A stretch of DNA of 43,334 nt from Lysobacterales bacterium (GTDB lineage: Bacteria > Pseudomonadota > Gammaproteobacteria > Xanthomonadales > SZUA-38): assembly GCA_030065125.1 (NCBI GenBank), contig JASJDM010000067.1, forward strand, positions 1 to 43,334, in the 5' to 3' direction. Below, piece after piece: positions 34,171 through 42,568 of the stretch. The position numbers were made by a program, and so were the translations under genes. Below the pieces are notes generated by a model. It worked only from the letters and a program-made list of their open reading frames with translations, searched no databases and was not told the origin of the DNA. Each line of letters opens with the position of its first letter. Position 1 is the stretch's first letter.

Positions 34171-34806
34171 ATGGAAGCGTTGCTGCAGAAAACAGGCGTC
34201 GTTGCAGTTGTAGTCATCGACGATGCCGAAAAAGCCGTTCCGGTAGCCCGGGCCCTGTGCGCCGGCGGTGTGCCCGCTATCGAGGTCACCTTGCGCACCG
34301 CCGCCGGTCTGGATGCCATTGCGCGGATTGCCGAGCATGTTCCCGAGGCCAGCATTGGCGCGGGCACGGTCCTTAGCGGCGAGCAGGTAAACCAGGCCAT
34401 AGACGCGGGATCGCAGTTCATTGTCTCACCGGGCTGTCAGCCGCAGGTCGTGGAGCAGGCCCAGGCAGCCAATTGCCCGGTTTATCCCGGGGTCGCGACG
34501 GCCACCGAGGCCCAGGCCGCCTGGAACATGGGGCTGCGGATCCTGAAGTTTTTCCCGGGCGGGCTGGCCGGGGGGATACCCATGCTGAAGGCGCTGGGGT
34601 CCGTTTTCCGGGACGTTAAGTTCATGCCGACCGGTGGTGTGAATGCGGCCAACCTGGGTGAATATCTGGCCCAGCCTTCCGTGATTGCCTGTGGCGGAAG
34701 CTGGCTGACGCCGGCCAGTGCCATTGCGAGCGGCGATTATCAAACCATTACCGATCTGGCGGCCGAAGCCGTCGGGATTGCACAGCAAACCAGAAATCAG
34801 GATTAA
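34171..34806 (+). CDS. eda: KDPG aldolase
   Basis: This is a 211-residue class I aldolase. EVTLRT (Glu38), GAGTVL, SPGC and the Schiff-base lysine Lys126 in ILKFFPG are present. The loop after FFP reads GGLAGG where FFPAEASGG-like sequences are usual, a mild change near the phosphate site. It cleaves 2-keto-3-deoxy-6-phosphogluconate to pyruvate and glyceraldehyde-3-phosphate. The start ATG is one base after the SDR stop, and kdgK follows 2 bp later, so all are one operon. Confidence 0.92.
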   Translation: MEALLQKTGVVAVVVIDDAEKAVPVARALCAGGVPAIEVTLRTAAGLDAIARIAEHVPEASIGAGTVLSGEQVNQAIDAGSQFIVSPGCQPQVVEQAQAANCPVYPGVATATEAQAAWNMGLRILKFFPGGLAGGIPMLKALGSVFRDVKFMPTGGVNAANLGEYLAQPSVIACGGSWLTPASAIASGDYQTITDLAAEAVGIAQQTRNQD

Positions 34807-34808
34807 AC

Positions 34809-35840
34809 ATGGCAGATTTCCTTAGCGTTGGCGAAATCATGCTGCGTCTGAAAACGACCGGGCATGAGCGCTTCTTCCAGTCACCGCATTTCGAGGCCAC
34901 CTTCGGCGGCGGTGAAGCAAACGTGGCGGTGGCCCTGTCCAACTACGGCCTTAACAGCAGCTTCGTATCGGCCTTGCCCGCCAACCCCATTGGTGAAGCG
35001 GCCATTCGAGAGTTACGGAGCTTCGCCGTGGACACGCGCCACGTGCAGCGCAGCGGCGACCGTGTGGGTATCTATTTCCTGGAGTCCGGCGCCAACCAGC
35101 GGCCCTCCAACGTGGTGTATGACCGTGCCAATTCCTCCATTGCCCTGGCCGATCCGGCCAGCTTCGACTGGCCGCCGATTCTGGACGGCGCCCGCTGGAT
35201 GCACATCACCGGCATCACCCCGGCCCTGAGCGAGTCAGCGGCCCAGTTGAGCATGGACGCGGTCCAGGCCGCCCAGAACAGCGGCGTGACGGTGTCGTGT
35301 GATTTCAACTTTCGCGGCAAACTCTGGAAGTACGGCAAGACGGCCCCGGAGGTGATGACCGAACTGGTCAAGTACGTGGACGTGGGCATTGCCAACGAAG
35401 AGGACTGCCAGAAATCCCTGGGCATCAGCGTAGAGGATGTCCACGTGGAAAGCGGGGAACTGGATACCGACAAGTACAGCAAGCTCACCGAGAAGGTGAT
35501 GGCGGCGTTCCCCAACCTGTCCACCCTGGCCGTGACCCTGCGGGAGTCGCGCAGCGCCGACCGTAACGGCTGGTCGGCCTGCCTGCGTGACGAGTCGGGT
35601 TTTCGCGTTTCCAGAAAATACGAGATCACCGATATCGTGGACCGGGTCGGCGGCGGCGATAGTTTTGCGTCAGCGCTGATTTACGGTCTCAACGCCTACG
35701 AAGACAGGCAACAGTCCTTGGAGTTCGCCGTGGCGGCCAGCTGCCTGAAGCACTCCATACTCGGGGATTTCAACCGGGTTACGGTGCCGGAAGTCGAAAA
35801 GCTGATGGGTGGGGATGCCTCGGGACGCGTGCAGCGCTAA
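34809..35840 (+). CDS. kdgK: 2-keto-3-deoxygluconate kinase (PfkB family)
   Basis: This is a 343-residue ribokinase-fold sugar kinase. The N-terminal FGGGEANVAVALS glycine motif and the C-terminal DRVGGGDSFASAL motif (281-284 GGGD, catalytic base Asp284) are both present; CDFNFRGKLWK is typical of KDG kinases. It phosphorylates KDG to KDPG, feeding Eda immediately upstream. It is the last gene of the operon. Its last codons and stop (GRVQR, then TAA) lie inside the first copy of the REP-like repeat that fills the next 260 bp, so the present C-terminus may have been reshaped by that element. Confidence 0.92.
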   Translation: MADFLSVGEIMLRLKTTGHERFFQSPHFEATFGGGEANVAVALSNYGLNSSFVSALPANPIGEAAIRELRSFAVDTRHVQRSGDRVGIYFLESGANQRPSNVVYDRANSSIALADPASFDWPPILDGARWMHITGITPALSESAAQLSMDAVQAAQNSGVTVSCDFNFRGKLWKYGKTAPEVMTELVKYVDVGIANEEDCQKSLGISVEDVHVESGELDTDKYSKLTEKVMAAFPNLSTLAVTLRESRSADRNGWSACLRDESGFRVSRKYEITDIVDRVGGGDSFASALIYGLNAYEDRQQSLEFAVAASCLKHSILGDFNRVTVPEVEKLMGGDASGRVQR

Positions 35841-36101
35841 TGCCCATAGCCGCAAACATAAGTTGTTGCTTCGACCGGGCGGAGCGAGAACAGGGAAGTG
35901 TGGCGTCGCGCTGAAGCGTCGAGACGCGTGCAGCGCTAATGCAGAAGTTCTGGCAAGCGTGGAGTCGCGCTGAAGCGTCGAGACGCGTGCAGCGCTAATG
36001 CCAGGAGCCGCAGTTTGAACGTATTGCGTCAACAAGGCGGGACGAGATCAGGGAAGACTGGCGTCGCGCTGAAGCGTCGAGACGTGTGCAGCGATAGTAC
36101 C
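35824..36101 (+). repeat. REP-like repeat cluster after kdgK
   Basis: Four copies of a core ending GACGCGTGCAGCGCTAATG start at 35824, 35923, 35982 and 36081; distances are 99, 59 and 99 bp. Copies 2-4 also share GTCGCGCTGAAGCGTC just before. The core can fold: GCGTC-GA-GACGC within CGCTG...CAGCG. The two 99-bp intervals also share an arm with CAGGGAAG. The fourth copy has diverged (GACGTG, GATAGTAC). Together with the FadR promoter this explains the 427-bp gene-free stretch 35841-36267; no coding sequence is seen there. Confidence 0.85.
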
Positions 36102-36183
36102 GAAGGTCTAACGAGGATAGCTTCACGCTGGCACGTGGTGGAGAGTCCCAACGAGCCCCGGCGGCTTATGACCAACTCGGATT

Positions 36184-36198
36184 ATTGGTATTACCAAT
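36184..36198. promoter_or_regulatory. Palindromic operator upstream of the FadR-type gene
   Basis: ATTGGTA-T-TACCAAT is a perfect 15-bp palindrome with a single central base, 70 bp before the regulator start. It closely resembles the ATTGGTATACCAAT core of gammaproteobacterial UxuR/ExuR sites, also FadR-family. Probable autoregulatory site. Confidence 0.75.
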
Positions 36199-36267
36199 TT
36201 CGCGAACAATTGATAAACTACGGGGACACAACAGGTTTTGCGCGGAATCACGGTTGACGAGGAGTAG

Positions 36268-37014
36268 ATGATGGCTGGTGAACGACTGTACAAAGCGATC
36301 GTTGACCAGATCATTGCGTCCATTGATTCCGGCGAATTCCCGGTAGGCGGAAGGCTGCCGCCTGAACGGGAACTGGCGGAACGCTTTAACGTCAGCCGGC
36401 CCACCATTCGCGAAGCGGTTATTGCGTTGGAAGCCCTCGAAAGGGTGGAAGTCAAAACCGGTTCCGGCATCTATGTGCTCGAGTCGTCCCAGGGGTTGAA
36501 CGGAATCGACTCATCAATCAGTCCCTTTGAGCTGACCGAAGCTCGAGCGATGATCGAAGGCGAGGCCGCCGCTCTAGCCGCGGTGATGATCACCAATGAA
36601 CAGCTCGCTGAACTGGAGCAGGCGCTCCAGGACATGGCCGACGCGAGACCATCCGTTTATGAGAACGCGGACAAGAAATTCCACCACGTGATTTCCCGTG
36701 CCACCGGCAACAAGATGCTCGAGGGCATCATCGACAAGCTCTGGTACGTGCGTGATACCTCACCCAGGGTCCATCGCGCCTACCAGGCGATTTGTGAGAC
36801 CGACACCTCCCGGGTGTCCGAGCACCAGGACATTTTCGAGGCACTGAAAAACCGGGACGCCAAGGCAGCGCGAACCGCCATGCACCAGCACTTCTCTCGC
36901 ATTATCAACAACCTGATTGCTGCGGAAGAGAAGGAACAGGTTGAAGCCATTCAACGGAAAATGGTCGAAAGCCGCGAGCGCTTTTCTCTCACCCACCTGG
37001 TGACTTCAGAGTAA
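36268..37014 (+). CDS. FadR-family (GntR/FCD) transcriptional regulator
   Basis: This is a 248-residue repressor. The GntR winged helix (about 5-72) shows LPPERELAERFNVSRPTIREAV and GSGIYV; the FCD ligand domain carries metal-binding Asp135, His139 (DKKFHH), His186 (SEHQDIF) and His208 (MHQHF). A GAGGAG ribosome site precedes ATG 36268. It would sense a pathway intermediate such as KDG or a uronate and control the alginate operon, since its promoter palindrome shares half-sites with the 27432-27527 array. It is separated from kdgK by REP-like repeats and is convergent with dctM (37 bp gap). Confidence 0.92.
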   Translation: MMAGERLYKAIVDQIIASIDSGEFPVGGRLPPERELAERFNVSRPTIREAVIALEALERVEVKTGSGIYVLESSQGLNGIDSSISPFELTEARAMIEGEAAALAAVMITNEQLAELEQALQDMADARPSVYENADKKFHHVISRATGNKMLEGIIDKLWYVRDTSPRVHRAYQAICETDTSRVSEHQDIFEALKNRDAKAARTAMHQHFSRIINNLIAAEEKEQVEAIQRKMVESRERFSLTHLVTSE

Positions 37015-37051
37015 GTCCCTGGCCGTCCCGGTTTCCGGGTGCGGGCAACTG

Positions 37052-38332
37052 TCACTTCAGCAAGCTCGGCAACCACAGCGACAGCTCGGGAATGTAGATC
37101 ACCGCCATCAGCGCTACAACAAGCGCGCCGTAAAACGGCCACATGGTGCGCACGGTTTTCTCGATTGGGATCTTGCCGATGGCACACCCGACGAACAGCA
37201 CCGATCCAACCGGAGGCGTCACCAGGCCAATACCCAGGTTCAACAGCAGCATGGTGCCGAACTGCACCGGATCCATGCCCAGCTCGGTGGCCATGGGCAG
37301 GAATATGGGCGTGGTGATGATGATCAGTGGCGCCATGTCCATGAAGGTGCCAAGCACCAGCAGCACCAGGTTGATCAGCAGCAGCAGCAGAATCGGATTC
37401 TCGGTAATGCCGCGCAACAGGTCTGCCAGATGTACCGGTGCCTGCAGCAGGGCCAGCAACCATCCGAAGGCGCCGGCAGCGCCGATCACGATCATGACCA
37501 TGGCAGTGGTCCTGACGGATGCAGTTGTCGCTGCAATAAAGCGTTCCCAGGTCAGGGAGCGGTAGACAAACAGCGCCACCAGGATCGTGTAGACCACCGC
37601 GATGCCCGCAGATTCTGTCGGTGTGAACACTCCGGACAAAACACCGACCACGATAATGGCGGCTGCCATGAGCCCGGGAATGGCCGAGGCGAAGGCCACT
37701 ACGAAGGCGCGCCAGCCGGGAAAGGCGCCCTGGGGATAATTGCGTTTCACAGCCACGACATAAGCGGCCACCATCAGCAGCAGCCCGGTCAACACGCCGG
37801 GAATGATGCCCGCCAGGAACAGGTCCGCCAGGGAGATGCTGACGCCAGCGGCTGCAGCGTAGATGATCATGTTGTGCGAAGGCGGTATCAGCAGGCCGGT
37901 GATGGCCGAGGTCGTCGAGACGTTGACCACGTAGTCAGCGTCGTAGCCCTTTTCCCGCATCATGGGGCCAAGGGTTGAGCCGATGGCCGACACGCTGGCG
38001 ATGGCGGATCCGGATACGGCTCCAAACATCATCGATGCCCCGACGTCCACCTGGCCCAGACCGCCCCGGGTTCGCCCCAGCGCGGCGTCAGCCACGCGGA
38101 TGAGCCGTTCCGCAATGCCGGCGCGGTGCATCAGGTCTCCTGCGAATACAAAGAACGGAATGGCCATCAGGGCAAAAATATTCATGCTGGCGGCCATACG
38201 CTGGAATCCGACAATCAGCGGGATGTCGAGCAGGTAGAAGGTCACCATGGACGCCACGCCCAGCGCGAATGCGACGGGTACGCCGATCACCAGCAGTACC
38301 AGCAGAACGCTGATCAATACAATCAGTTCCAT
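37052..38332 (-). CDS. dctM: TRAP transporter large membrane subunit (DctM)
   Basis: This is a 426-residue polytopic inner-membrane protein, about 12 helices, with typical DctM segments AIPFFVFAGDLM, GAVSGSAIASVSAIGS, LLIPPSHNMIIYA and LNLGIGLVTPPVGSVLFVG. With DctQ and DctP it forms a sodium-driven, binding-protein-dependent importer of organic acids. Its start overlaps the dctQ stop by 10 bp. Linked to kduI/kduD, the cargo is probably a uronate, unsaturated uronate or KDG. Confidence 0.95.
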   Translation of the reverse strand: MELIVLISVLLVLLVIGVPVAFALGVASMVTFYLLDIPLIVGFQRMAASMNIFALMAIPFFVFAGDLMHRAGIAERLIRVADAALGRTRGGLGQVDVGASMMFGAVSGSAIASVSAIGSTLGPMMREKGYDADYVVNVSTTSAITGLLIPPSHNMIIYAAAAGVSISLADLFLAGIIPGVLTGLLLMVAAYVVAVKRNYPQGAFPGWRAFVVAFASAIPGLMAAAIIVVGVLSGVFTPTESAGIAVVYTILVALFVYRSLTWERFIAATTASVRTTAMVMIVIGAAGAFGWLLALLQAPVHLADLLRGITENPILLLLLINLVLLVLGTFMDMAPLIIITTPIFLPMATELGMDPVQFGTMLLLNLGIGLVTPPVGSVLFVGCAIGKIPIEKTVRTMWPFYGALVVALMAVIYIPELSLWLPSLLK

Positions 38333-38826
38333 AGTTTGGGTACCTCGGTCGAGCGCAGCTCGGCGATGAGTTGCTCAACGGCGAATCCGGTCATCAGGAC
38401 GCCGGACAGGGCGATGGGAATGTAGGCATACCCGCGCGAGAGGCCCAGTGTCGGAATGACGTGCTGCCAGGTTTCCTGGGCCAGCTGGACCCCAAAAATC
38501 GCCATGGATATGCCGAATGCCACCACCACCAGGTGCGCCAGTATCAGCACGGGGTGACGAACTTTCGGCGGCATTTTGTCTGCAAATATGGCGATGCGAA
38601 TGTGAAAACCTTCGCGAACACCGGCGGCAGCAGCGATGAACACGTACCAGATCATCAACAGCAACGCGGCCTGTTCCGCCCAGGCCGGGCTGTTATTCAG
38701 GACATACCGGGCGAATACCTGCATGGCGATGATTGCCGTCATGATCAGCAAACCGATACCGGCAAACCACTTGGCAAACAGACTCACTTTGCTGCTCGCC
38801 CTACTCAGCACATTACTCACTGGCAT
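38323..38826 (-). CDS. dctQ: TRAP transporter small membrane subunit (DctQ)
   Basis: This is a 167-residue protein with four membrane helices and the DctQ pattern VFARYVLNNSPAWAEQAALLLMIW followed by GVREGFHIRI. It bridges DctM in TRAP transporters. It overlaps dctP by 14 bp and dctM by 10 bp, so the three subunits are coupled. Confidence 0.93.
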   Translation of the reverse strand: MPVSNVLSRASSKVSLFAKWFAGIGLLIMTAIIAMQVFARYVLNNSPAWAEQAALLLMIWYVFIAAAAGVREGFHIRIAIFADKMPPKVRHPVLILAHLVVVAFGISMAIFGVQLAQETWQHVIPTLGLSRGYAYIPIALSGVLMTGFAVEQLIAELRSTEVPKLWN

Positions 38827-39811
38827 CTCCCAGGTTTTCGCCTAATTCCACGATCTCGTCGACCAGTGCCTGCATCTCGGGCGTGGTGACGAATCGATCC
38901 CACACCGGCAGCATCTTTTCGGCAAACGCGGCATGGTCCACGTCTTCCACCACCTGGACCCCGCCATCCAGCACACGCTGTCGGGAAACACCAACCCGCG
39001 CGTCCCAGAGCTCCCGCATGATCGGGACCGAATCTGAACAGGCATTCTGCAGAAAGTCCTGCTCTTCCGCCGTCATGCGATCCCAGCTGCGTCGAGACGC
39101 CACCAGCACCTCGGGCGCCATGACGTGGCGGGTCAGACTGTAGTGTCCGGCCGCTTCGAAGTGCCGGGTGGTTTCGTAGGATGGATAGTTGTTTTCTGCT
39201 CCATCGACTACGCCCTGGACCAGCGACTGGTACACCTCGCCGAAGGGAATGGGTGTCGGATTCGCGCCCAGGGCCTGCATCATGGCGACGTAGATGTCCG
39301 AGTTCTGAACACGGATTTTCATGCCGGCGATATCCGCCGGTGTGTGGATGGGGCGCTTGGTGTTGTAGAAGGAGCGGGCACCGGAATCGTAGTAGCACAT
39401 GCCTCTCAGGCCATGGGGCATCATGGCGTCGAGAATCTTGCGGCCCACGGGTCCGTCGAACGCCGCCCGGGAATGGGCTATGGACTGAAACAGGAACGGC
39501 AGCGCCAGCACAATGGTCTCGGGCACGATGGAGTTGATGGGCGCCAGGTTGACGCGGGTCAGGTCCAACCCGCCGAACACGGCGATTTCCAGGGTGTCCT
39601 TTTCCGCTCCCATCTGGCCGCCCGGGTAGACGCGAACGCGCATCTCACCCCCGGTCCGCTCATTGAGCATCCGGTCAATGGCGTGCAGCCCCTGGGTCGT
39701 GGGGTAGTCATCGGGCTGTGAATCGGCGGCGAACAGGGGCCGCGAACCCCTGCGGTCGCCACAGGCGGTTAGCAGCAGGGGAGCGAGTAGAAAGTGACGG
39801 CGGCTGATCAT
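38813..39811 (-). CDS. dctP: TRAP transporter substrate-binding protein (DctP), lipoprotein-type
   Basis: This is a 332-residue DctP-family binding protein. The N-terminus MISRRHFLLAPLLLTAC has a lipobox (LTAC, Cys17) rather than a plain signal-peptidase I site, with a Tat-like RR. Binding-site hallmarks are Arg167 in MKIRVQNSD, which normally grips the ligand carboxylate, and the PFGEVYQSLVQGVVDGAENN stretch. Gly follows Cys17, so anchoring is likely. The start ATG 39811 overlaps the kduD stop (ATGA); a longer start at 39823 is less likely. Uronate-type ligand inferred from neighbours. Confidence 0.9.
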   Translation of the reverse strand: MISRRHFLLAPLLLTACGDRRGSRPLFAADSQPDDYPTTQGLHAIDRMLNERTGGEMRVRVYPGGQMGAEKDTLEIAVFGGLDLTRVNLAPINSIVPETIVLALPFLFQSIAHSRAAFDGPVGRKILDAMMPHGLRGMCYYDSGARSFYNTKRPIHTPADIAGMKIRVQNSDIYVAMMQALGANPTPIPFGEVYQSLVQGVVDGAENNYPSYETTRHFEAAGHYSLTRHVMAPEVLVASRRSWDRMTAEEQDFLQNACSDSVPIMRELWDARVGVSRQRVLDGGVQVVEDVDHAAFAEKMLPVWDRFVTTPEMQALVDEIVELGENLGDASE

Positions 39812-40569
39812 CGGGCCATCCATCCTCCGTCCACGGGCAGCAATGTGCCATGCACGTAATCCGACGCGGCCGATGCAAGGAAAACGGCGGCCCCGCCCAG
39901 GTCTTTGGGATCACCCCAGCGCCCGGCCGGAATCCGTTCGAGAATCTGGCGGTTGCGCACTTCGTCGGCTTGCAGCGCGGCGGTGTTGTTGGTGGCGAAG
40001 TATCCCGGCACGATGGCGTTGACGTTGATGCCGTGGGCTGCCCACTCGTTGGCCAGCAGCCGGGTCAGCCCGGCGAGGCCGCTCTTGCTTGCGGTGTATG
40101 AAGCCACCCGGATGCCGCCCTGCAGCGACAGCAGGGAGGCTACGTTGATGATCTTGCCGCTGCGATTGGCACCCACCATGGACCTGGCCGCGGCCTGGGC
40201 CAGGAAAAACGGAACCTTCAGGTTGGTTGCCATCACGTCGTCCCAGTCAGCCTCGCTGAAATCCAGTGCCTCCTCGCGGCGAATGATGCCTGCGTTATTG
40301 ACCAGGATGTCGATCGGGCCCAGGGCATCTTCGGCCTGCTGCACGACCCCAGTCGCCACGTCGGCGCTGCTGAGATCCGCCATGACCACGGCTGTCTTAC
40401 CGCCTGCATCCTGGATCAAGGCTTCGGTTTCGTCCGGAGGCGACCGCCCCACCAGTGCGACAGTTGCACCGGCACCGGCCAGGGCAACGGCCATGGCCTG
40501 GCCAAGTCCGGTGTTTGCGCCCGTGACCACGGCGACCTTTCCATCAAGACTGAACATTTGGGCACTCAT
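39808..40569 (-). CDS. kduD: 2-dehydro-3-deoxy-D-gluconate 5-dehydrogenase (KduD)
   Basis: This is a 253-residue SDR with TGANTGLGQA (16-25), NNAG, and the catalytic Ser145, Tyr158, Lys162 (YTASK). The C-terminal GRWGDPKDLGGAAVFLAS and VDGGWMAR are characteristic of KduD. It interconverts 2,5-diketo-3-deoxygluconate and KDG with NAD(H). It lies 5 bp after kduI and overlaps dctP by 4 bp. Together with KduI it gives a route to KDG parallel to the SDR at 33417. Confidence 0.93.
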   Translation of the reverse strand: MSAQMFSLDGKVAVVTGANTGLGQAMAVALAGAGATVALVGRSPPDETEALIQDAGGKTAVVMADLSSADVATGVVQQAEDALGPIDILVNNAGIIRREEALDFSEADWDDVMATNLKVPFFLAQAAARSMVGANRSGKIINVASLLSLQGGIRVASYTASKSGLAGLTRLLANEWAAHGINVNAIVPGYFATNNTAALQADEVRNRQILERIPAGRWGDPKDLGGAAVFLASAASDYVHGTLLPVDGGWMAR

Positions 40570-40574
40570 GTCGC

Positions 40575-41417
40575 TTACTTGAGCTGACAGATATCGAGTA
40601 CGTTCATGTCGGTGTAGTCGAGGTTTTCACCCCCCATGGCCCAGATGAACGAGTAGTTGGAATTGCCACTGCCCATGTGGATGGACCACGGCGGCGAGAT
40701 CACCGCCTCGGAATCGCTGACCACGATATGGCGCATGGCGTCGGGCTCACCCATGAAATGAAACACCTTCTCTTCCTCACCCAGTTCGAAGTAGAAGTAG
40801 ATCTCAGATCTCCGGTCGTGCAGGTGCGGCGGCATGGTATTCCACACACTGCCGGGATTGAGAATGGTCAGGCCCAGCAGCAGCTGCGCCGAGCGGCAGG
40901 TCTCGGGCACGATGTACTTGTAGATGGTGCGGTCGTTGGAGGTCTCCAGTGAGCCGAGCTTCACGGGAACGGCATCATCAATAGAAATTTTCACCAGGTC
41001 GAACCGCGCGTGGGCTGGCGTTGAAGCCAGGTAGTAGCGCGCCGGTTCGTCCTGGCTGTCACTCTCGAAGGAAACCGCTTTGGATCCCATGGGGATATAC
41101 AGGCCGTCGCGAGGTTCCATTTCGAAGGCCTCACCGTCGACGGTCACTTTTCCGCTGCCGCCACCGACGTTGACCACGCCCAGTTCGCGTCGTTCAAGAA
41201 ATGGCGCTCCCGCGACCGGCTCGGTCTGGTCGGGCAGGGCTACGGTACCCGAAACCGGTGCGGCGCCACCGACCACCATGCGTTCATTATGCGAATAGTT
41301 CAGGTTGATCTGGTCAGCAACGAACATACCGGTGACCAGATAACGGTCACGCAGGGCTTCATTGCTGACGCCTTCCATCATGTCGGGGTGGGTTGCCTGG
41401 TAGGTTTTTGAGTACAT
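40575..41417 (-). CDS. kduI: 5-keto-4-deoxyuronate isomerase (KduI)
   Basis: This is a 280-residue double-cupin isomerase. The zinc ligands His198, His200, Glu205 (PPHLHDRRSEIYFYF) and His247 (SIHMGSG) sit at a constant offset of 2 from the E. coli enzyme ligands as I recall them (196, 198, 203, 245). It converts 4-deoxy-L-threo-5-hexosulose uronate to 2,5-diketo-3-deoxygluconate for KduD. That substrate typically arises from pectin or other galacturonate/glucuronate polymers, so its presence beside an alginate operon widens the likely diet. Second gene after lacI-type regulator in the operon (29-bp gap). Confidence 0.95.
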   Translation of the reverse strand: MYSKTYQATHPDMMEGVSNEALRDRYLVTGMFVADQINLNYSHNERMVVGGAAPVSGTVALPDQTEPVAGAPFLERRELGVVNVGGGSGKVTVDGEAFEMEPRDGLYIPMGSKAVSFESDSQDEPARYYLASTPAHARFDLVKISIDDAVPVKLGSLETSNDRTIYKYIVPETCRSAQLLLGLTILNPGSVWNTMPPHLHDRRSEIYFYFELGEEEKVFHFMGEPDAMRHIVVSDSEAVISPPWSIHMGSGNSNYSFIWAMGGENLDYTDMNVLDICQLK

Positions 41418-41446
41418 CAGTCTGCTCTCTTAAGCTTGAATTGCCG

Positions 41447-42568
41447 TCATTTTGGTCTGCGGGTTGAATCCCGTTCGATAAGACGAGGCGTTGTCTGGTT
41501 CGGTCCCCCCGGGGCGCCATCGTCGTCAAACTCGAACAGGCGCTCCGCCGCCAGCCTGCCAATCTCCCGGGCTGGCGTGCGTGCCGTGGTGAGCCGTGGC
41601 CAGACCCGGGTGGCCGTCTCGAAATCGTCGAAACCGACCACTGACAGGGCATCCGGTGGGGTTTGTCCAGCCACGTGCAAAGCCTGTAATACGCCAGCAG
41701 CCATTTCATCGTTGGAGGCGAACACGGCTGTTGGCGGCGGGTCGAGGTCAAGAATCTGTGCGCCCAGGGCCAGACCGGATTCAAACGTGTAGTCCCCCTG
41801 CAGGACATACTCCGGAGGCACCGTGAGGCCAAACTCAGCAAGGCCTTCTTCGAAGCCGGCACGCCGCTCCTTGGATGACCTGAAACTGCGCCGTCCAGCA
41901 ATCAGCGCAATCCGGGTATGGCCAAGTTTGGCCAGGTGGTGGGCGGCTTCTCGACCGCCTACCCGATCATTGGTGATGATCATGCGCCGTTCCATATCCA
42001 GGGCGATGGAAGCCACGCGAATATAGGGAACGCCAATTTCCCGCAGAACCTCGGCCAGCCGCTCGTCCTCGGATACGGAAGGCGTGAGGATGACACCCCA
42101 GAGCTTGGACACCTCGATGAATTTTCGGGCATCTTCAATAAAGGTGTCACTCTTGCGGTCGCAGGGATGCATGACCAGTTCGTACCCGGTCTTGCGAAGA
42201 ACGTCCAGGATGCCGAGCTGGATCTTGACGATGTACTGCGGCGTGGGATTGTCGTAAATCATGCCCACCAGGTAGGAACGTCGAAACGCCAGGCCGCGGG
42301 CCTGTGGGTCCGGCCGGTACCCGATGGCCTTGATCAGTCCATTGATGCCCTTGCGCGTCGCTTCGTTGACCAGCGGCGAATCGTTGATGACCCGGGAGAC
42401 GGTTTTCTTGGAAACACCCGCCAGTCTGGCGACATCGTTGATGGTGGGCTTGCGACCGTCCTTGTTATTCTCCGCCCACGTCCGGGCAGCTGCTGCGAAA
42501 TCAATCTCGGATTTCTTGCTGTGTCGTCCCACCGGTCGCTCCAGGTCAGGCGTTTGCCGATGCGCCAT
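41447..42568 (-). CDS. LacI-family transcriptional regulator
   Basis: This is a roughly 373-residue regulator with a helix-turn-helix at about 43-62 (TINDVARLAGVSKKTVSRVI), the hinge AIGYRPDPQARGLA and a periplasmic-binding-protein-like sensor domain. The HTH lies unusually far in; with ATG 42568 there is a roughly 40-residue leader. A GTG at 42532 with GGAG 6 bp upstream is an alternative and would shorten it by 12 residues. Its start overlaps the end of the hydratase gene. It likely controls the kduI-kduD-dctPQM genes downstream; the ligand is probably a uronate intermediate. Confidence 0.92.
   Translation of the reverse strand: MAHRQTPDLERPVGRHSKKSEIDFAAAARTWAENNKDGRKPTINDVARLAGVSKKTVSRVINDSPLVNEATRKGINGLIKAIGYRPDPQARGLAFRRSYLVGMIYDNPTPQYIVKIQLGILDVLRKTGYELVMHPCDRKSDTFIEDARKFIEVSKLWGVILTPSVSEDERLAEVLREIGVPYIRVASIALDMERRMIITNDRVGGREAAHHLAKLGHTRIALIAGRRSFRSSKERRAGFEEGLAEFGLTVPPEYVLQGDYTFESGLALGAQILDLDPPPTAVFASNDEMAAGVLQALHVAGQTPPDALSVVGFDDFETATRVWPRLTTARTPAREIGRLAAERLFEFDDDGAPGGPNQTTPRLIERDSTRRPK

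Noticed and set aside
33294..34421. 375-residue antisense open frame over the SDR and aldolase
   Set aside because: It covers the ends of three tightly packed, recognisable genes and has no domain.
35824..36101. CRISPR array
   Set aside because: Repeat spacing is irregular (99, 59, 99), the spacers themselves share sequence, the core is a hairpin continuing into a gene, and no cas genes are present.
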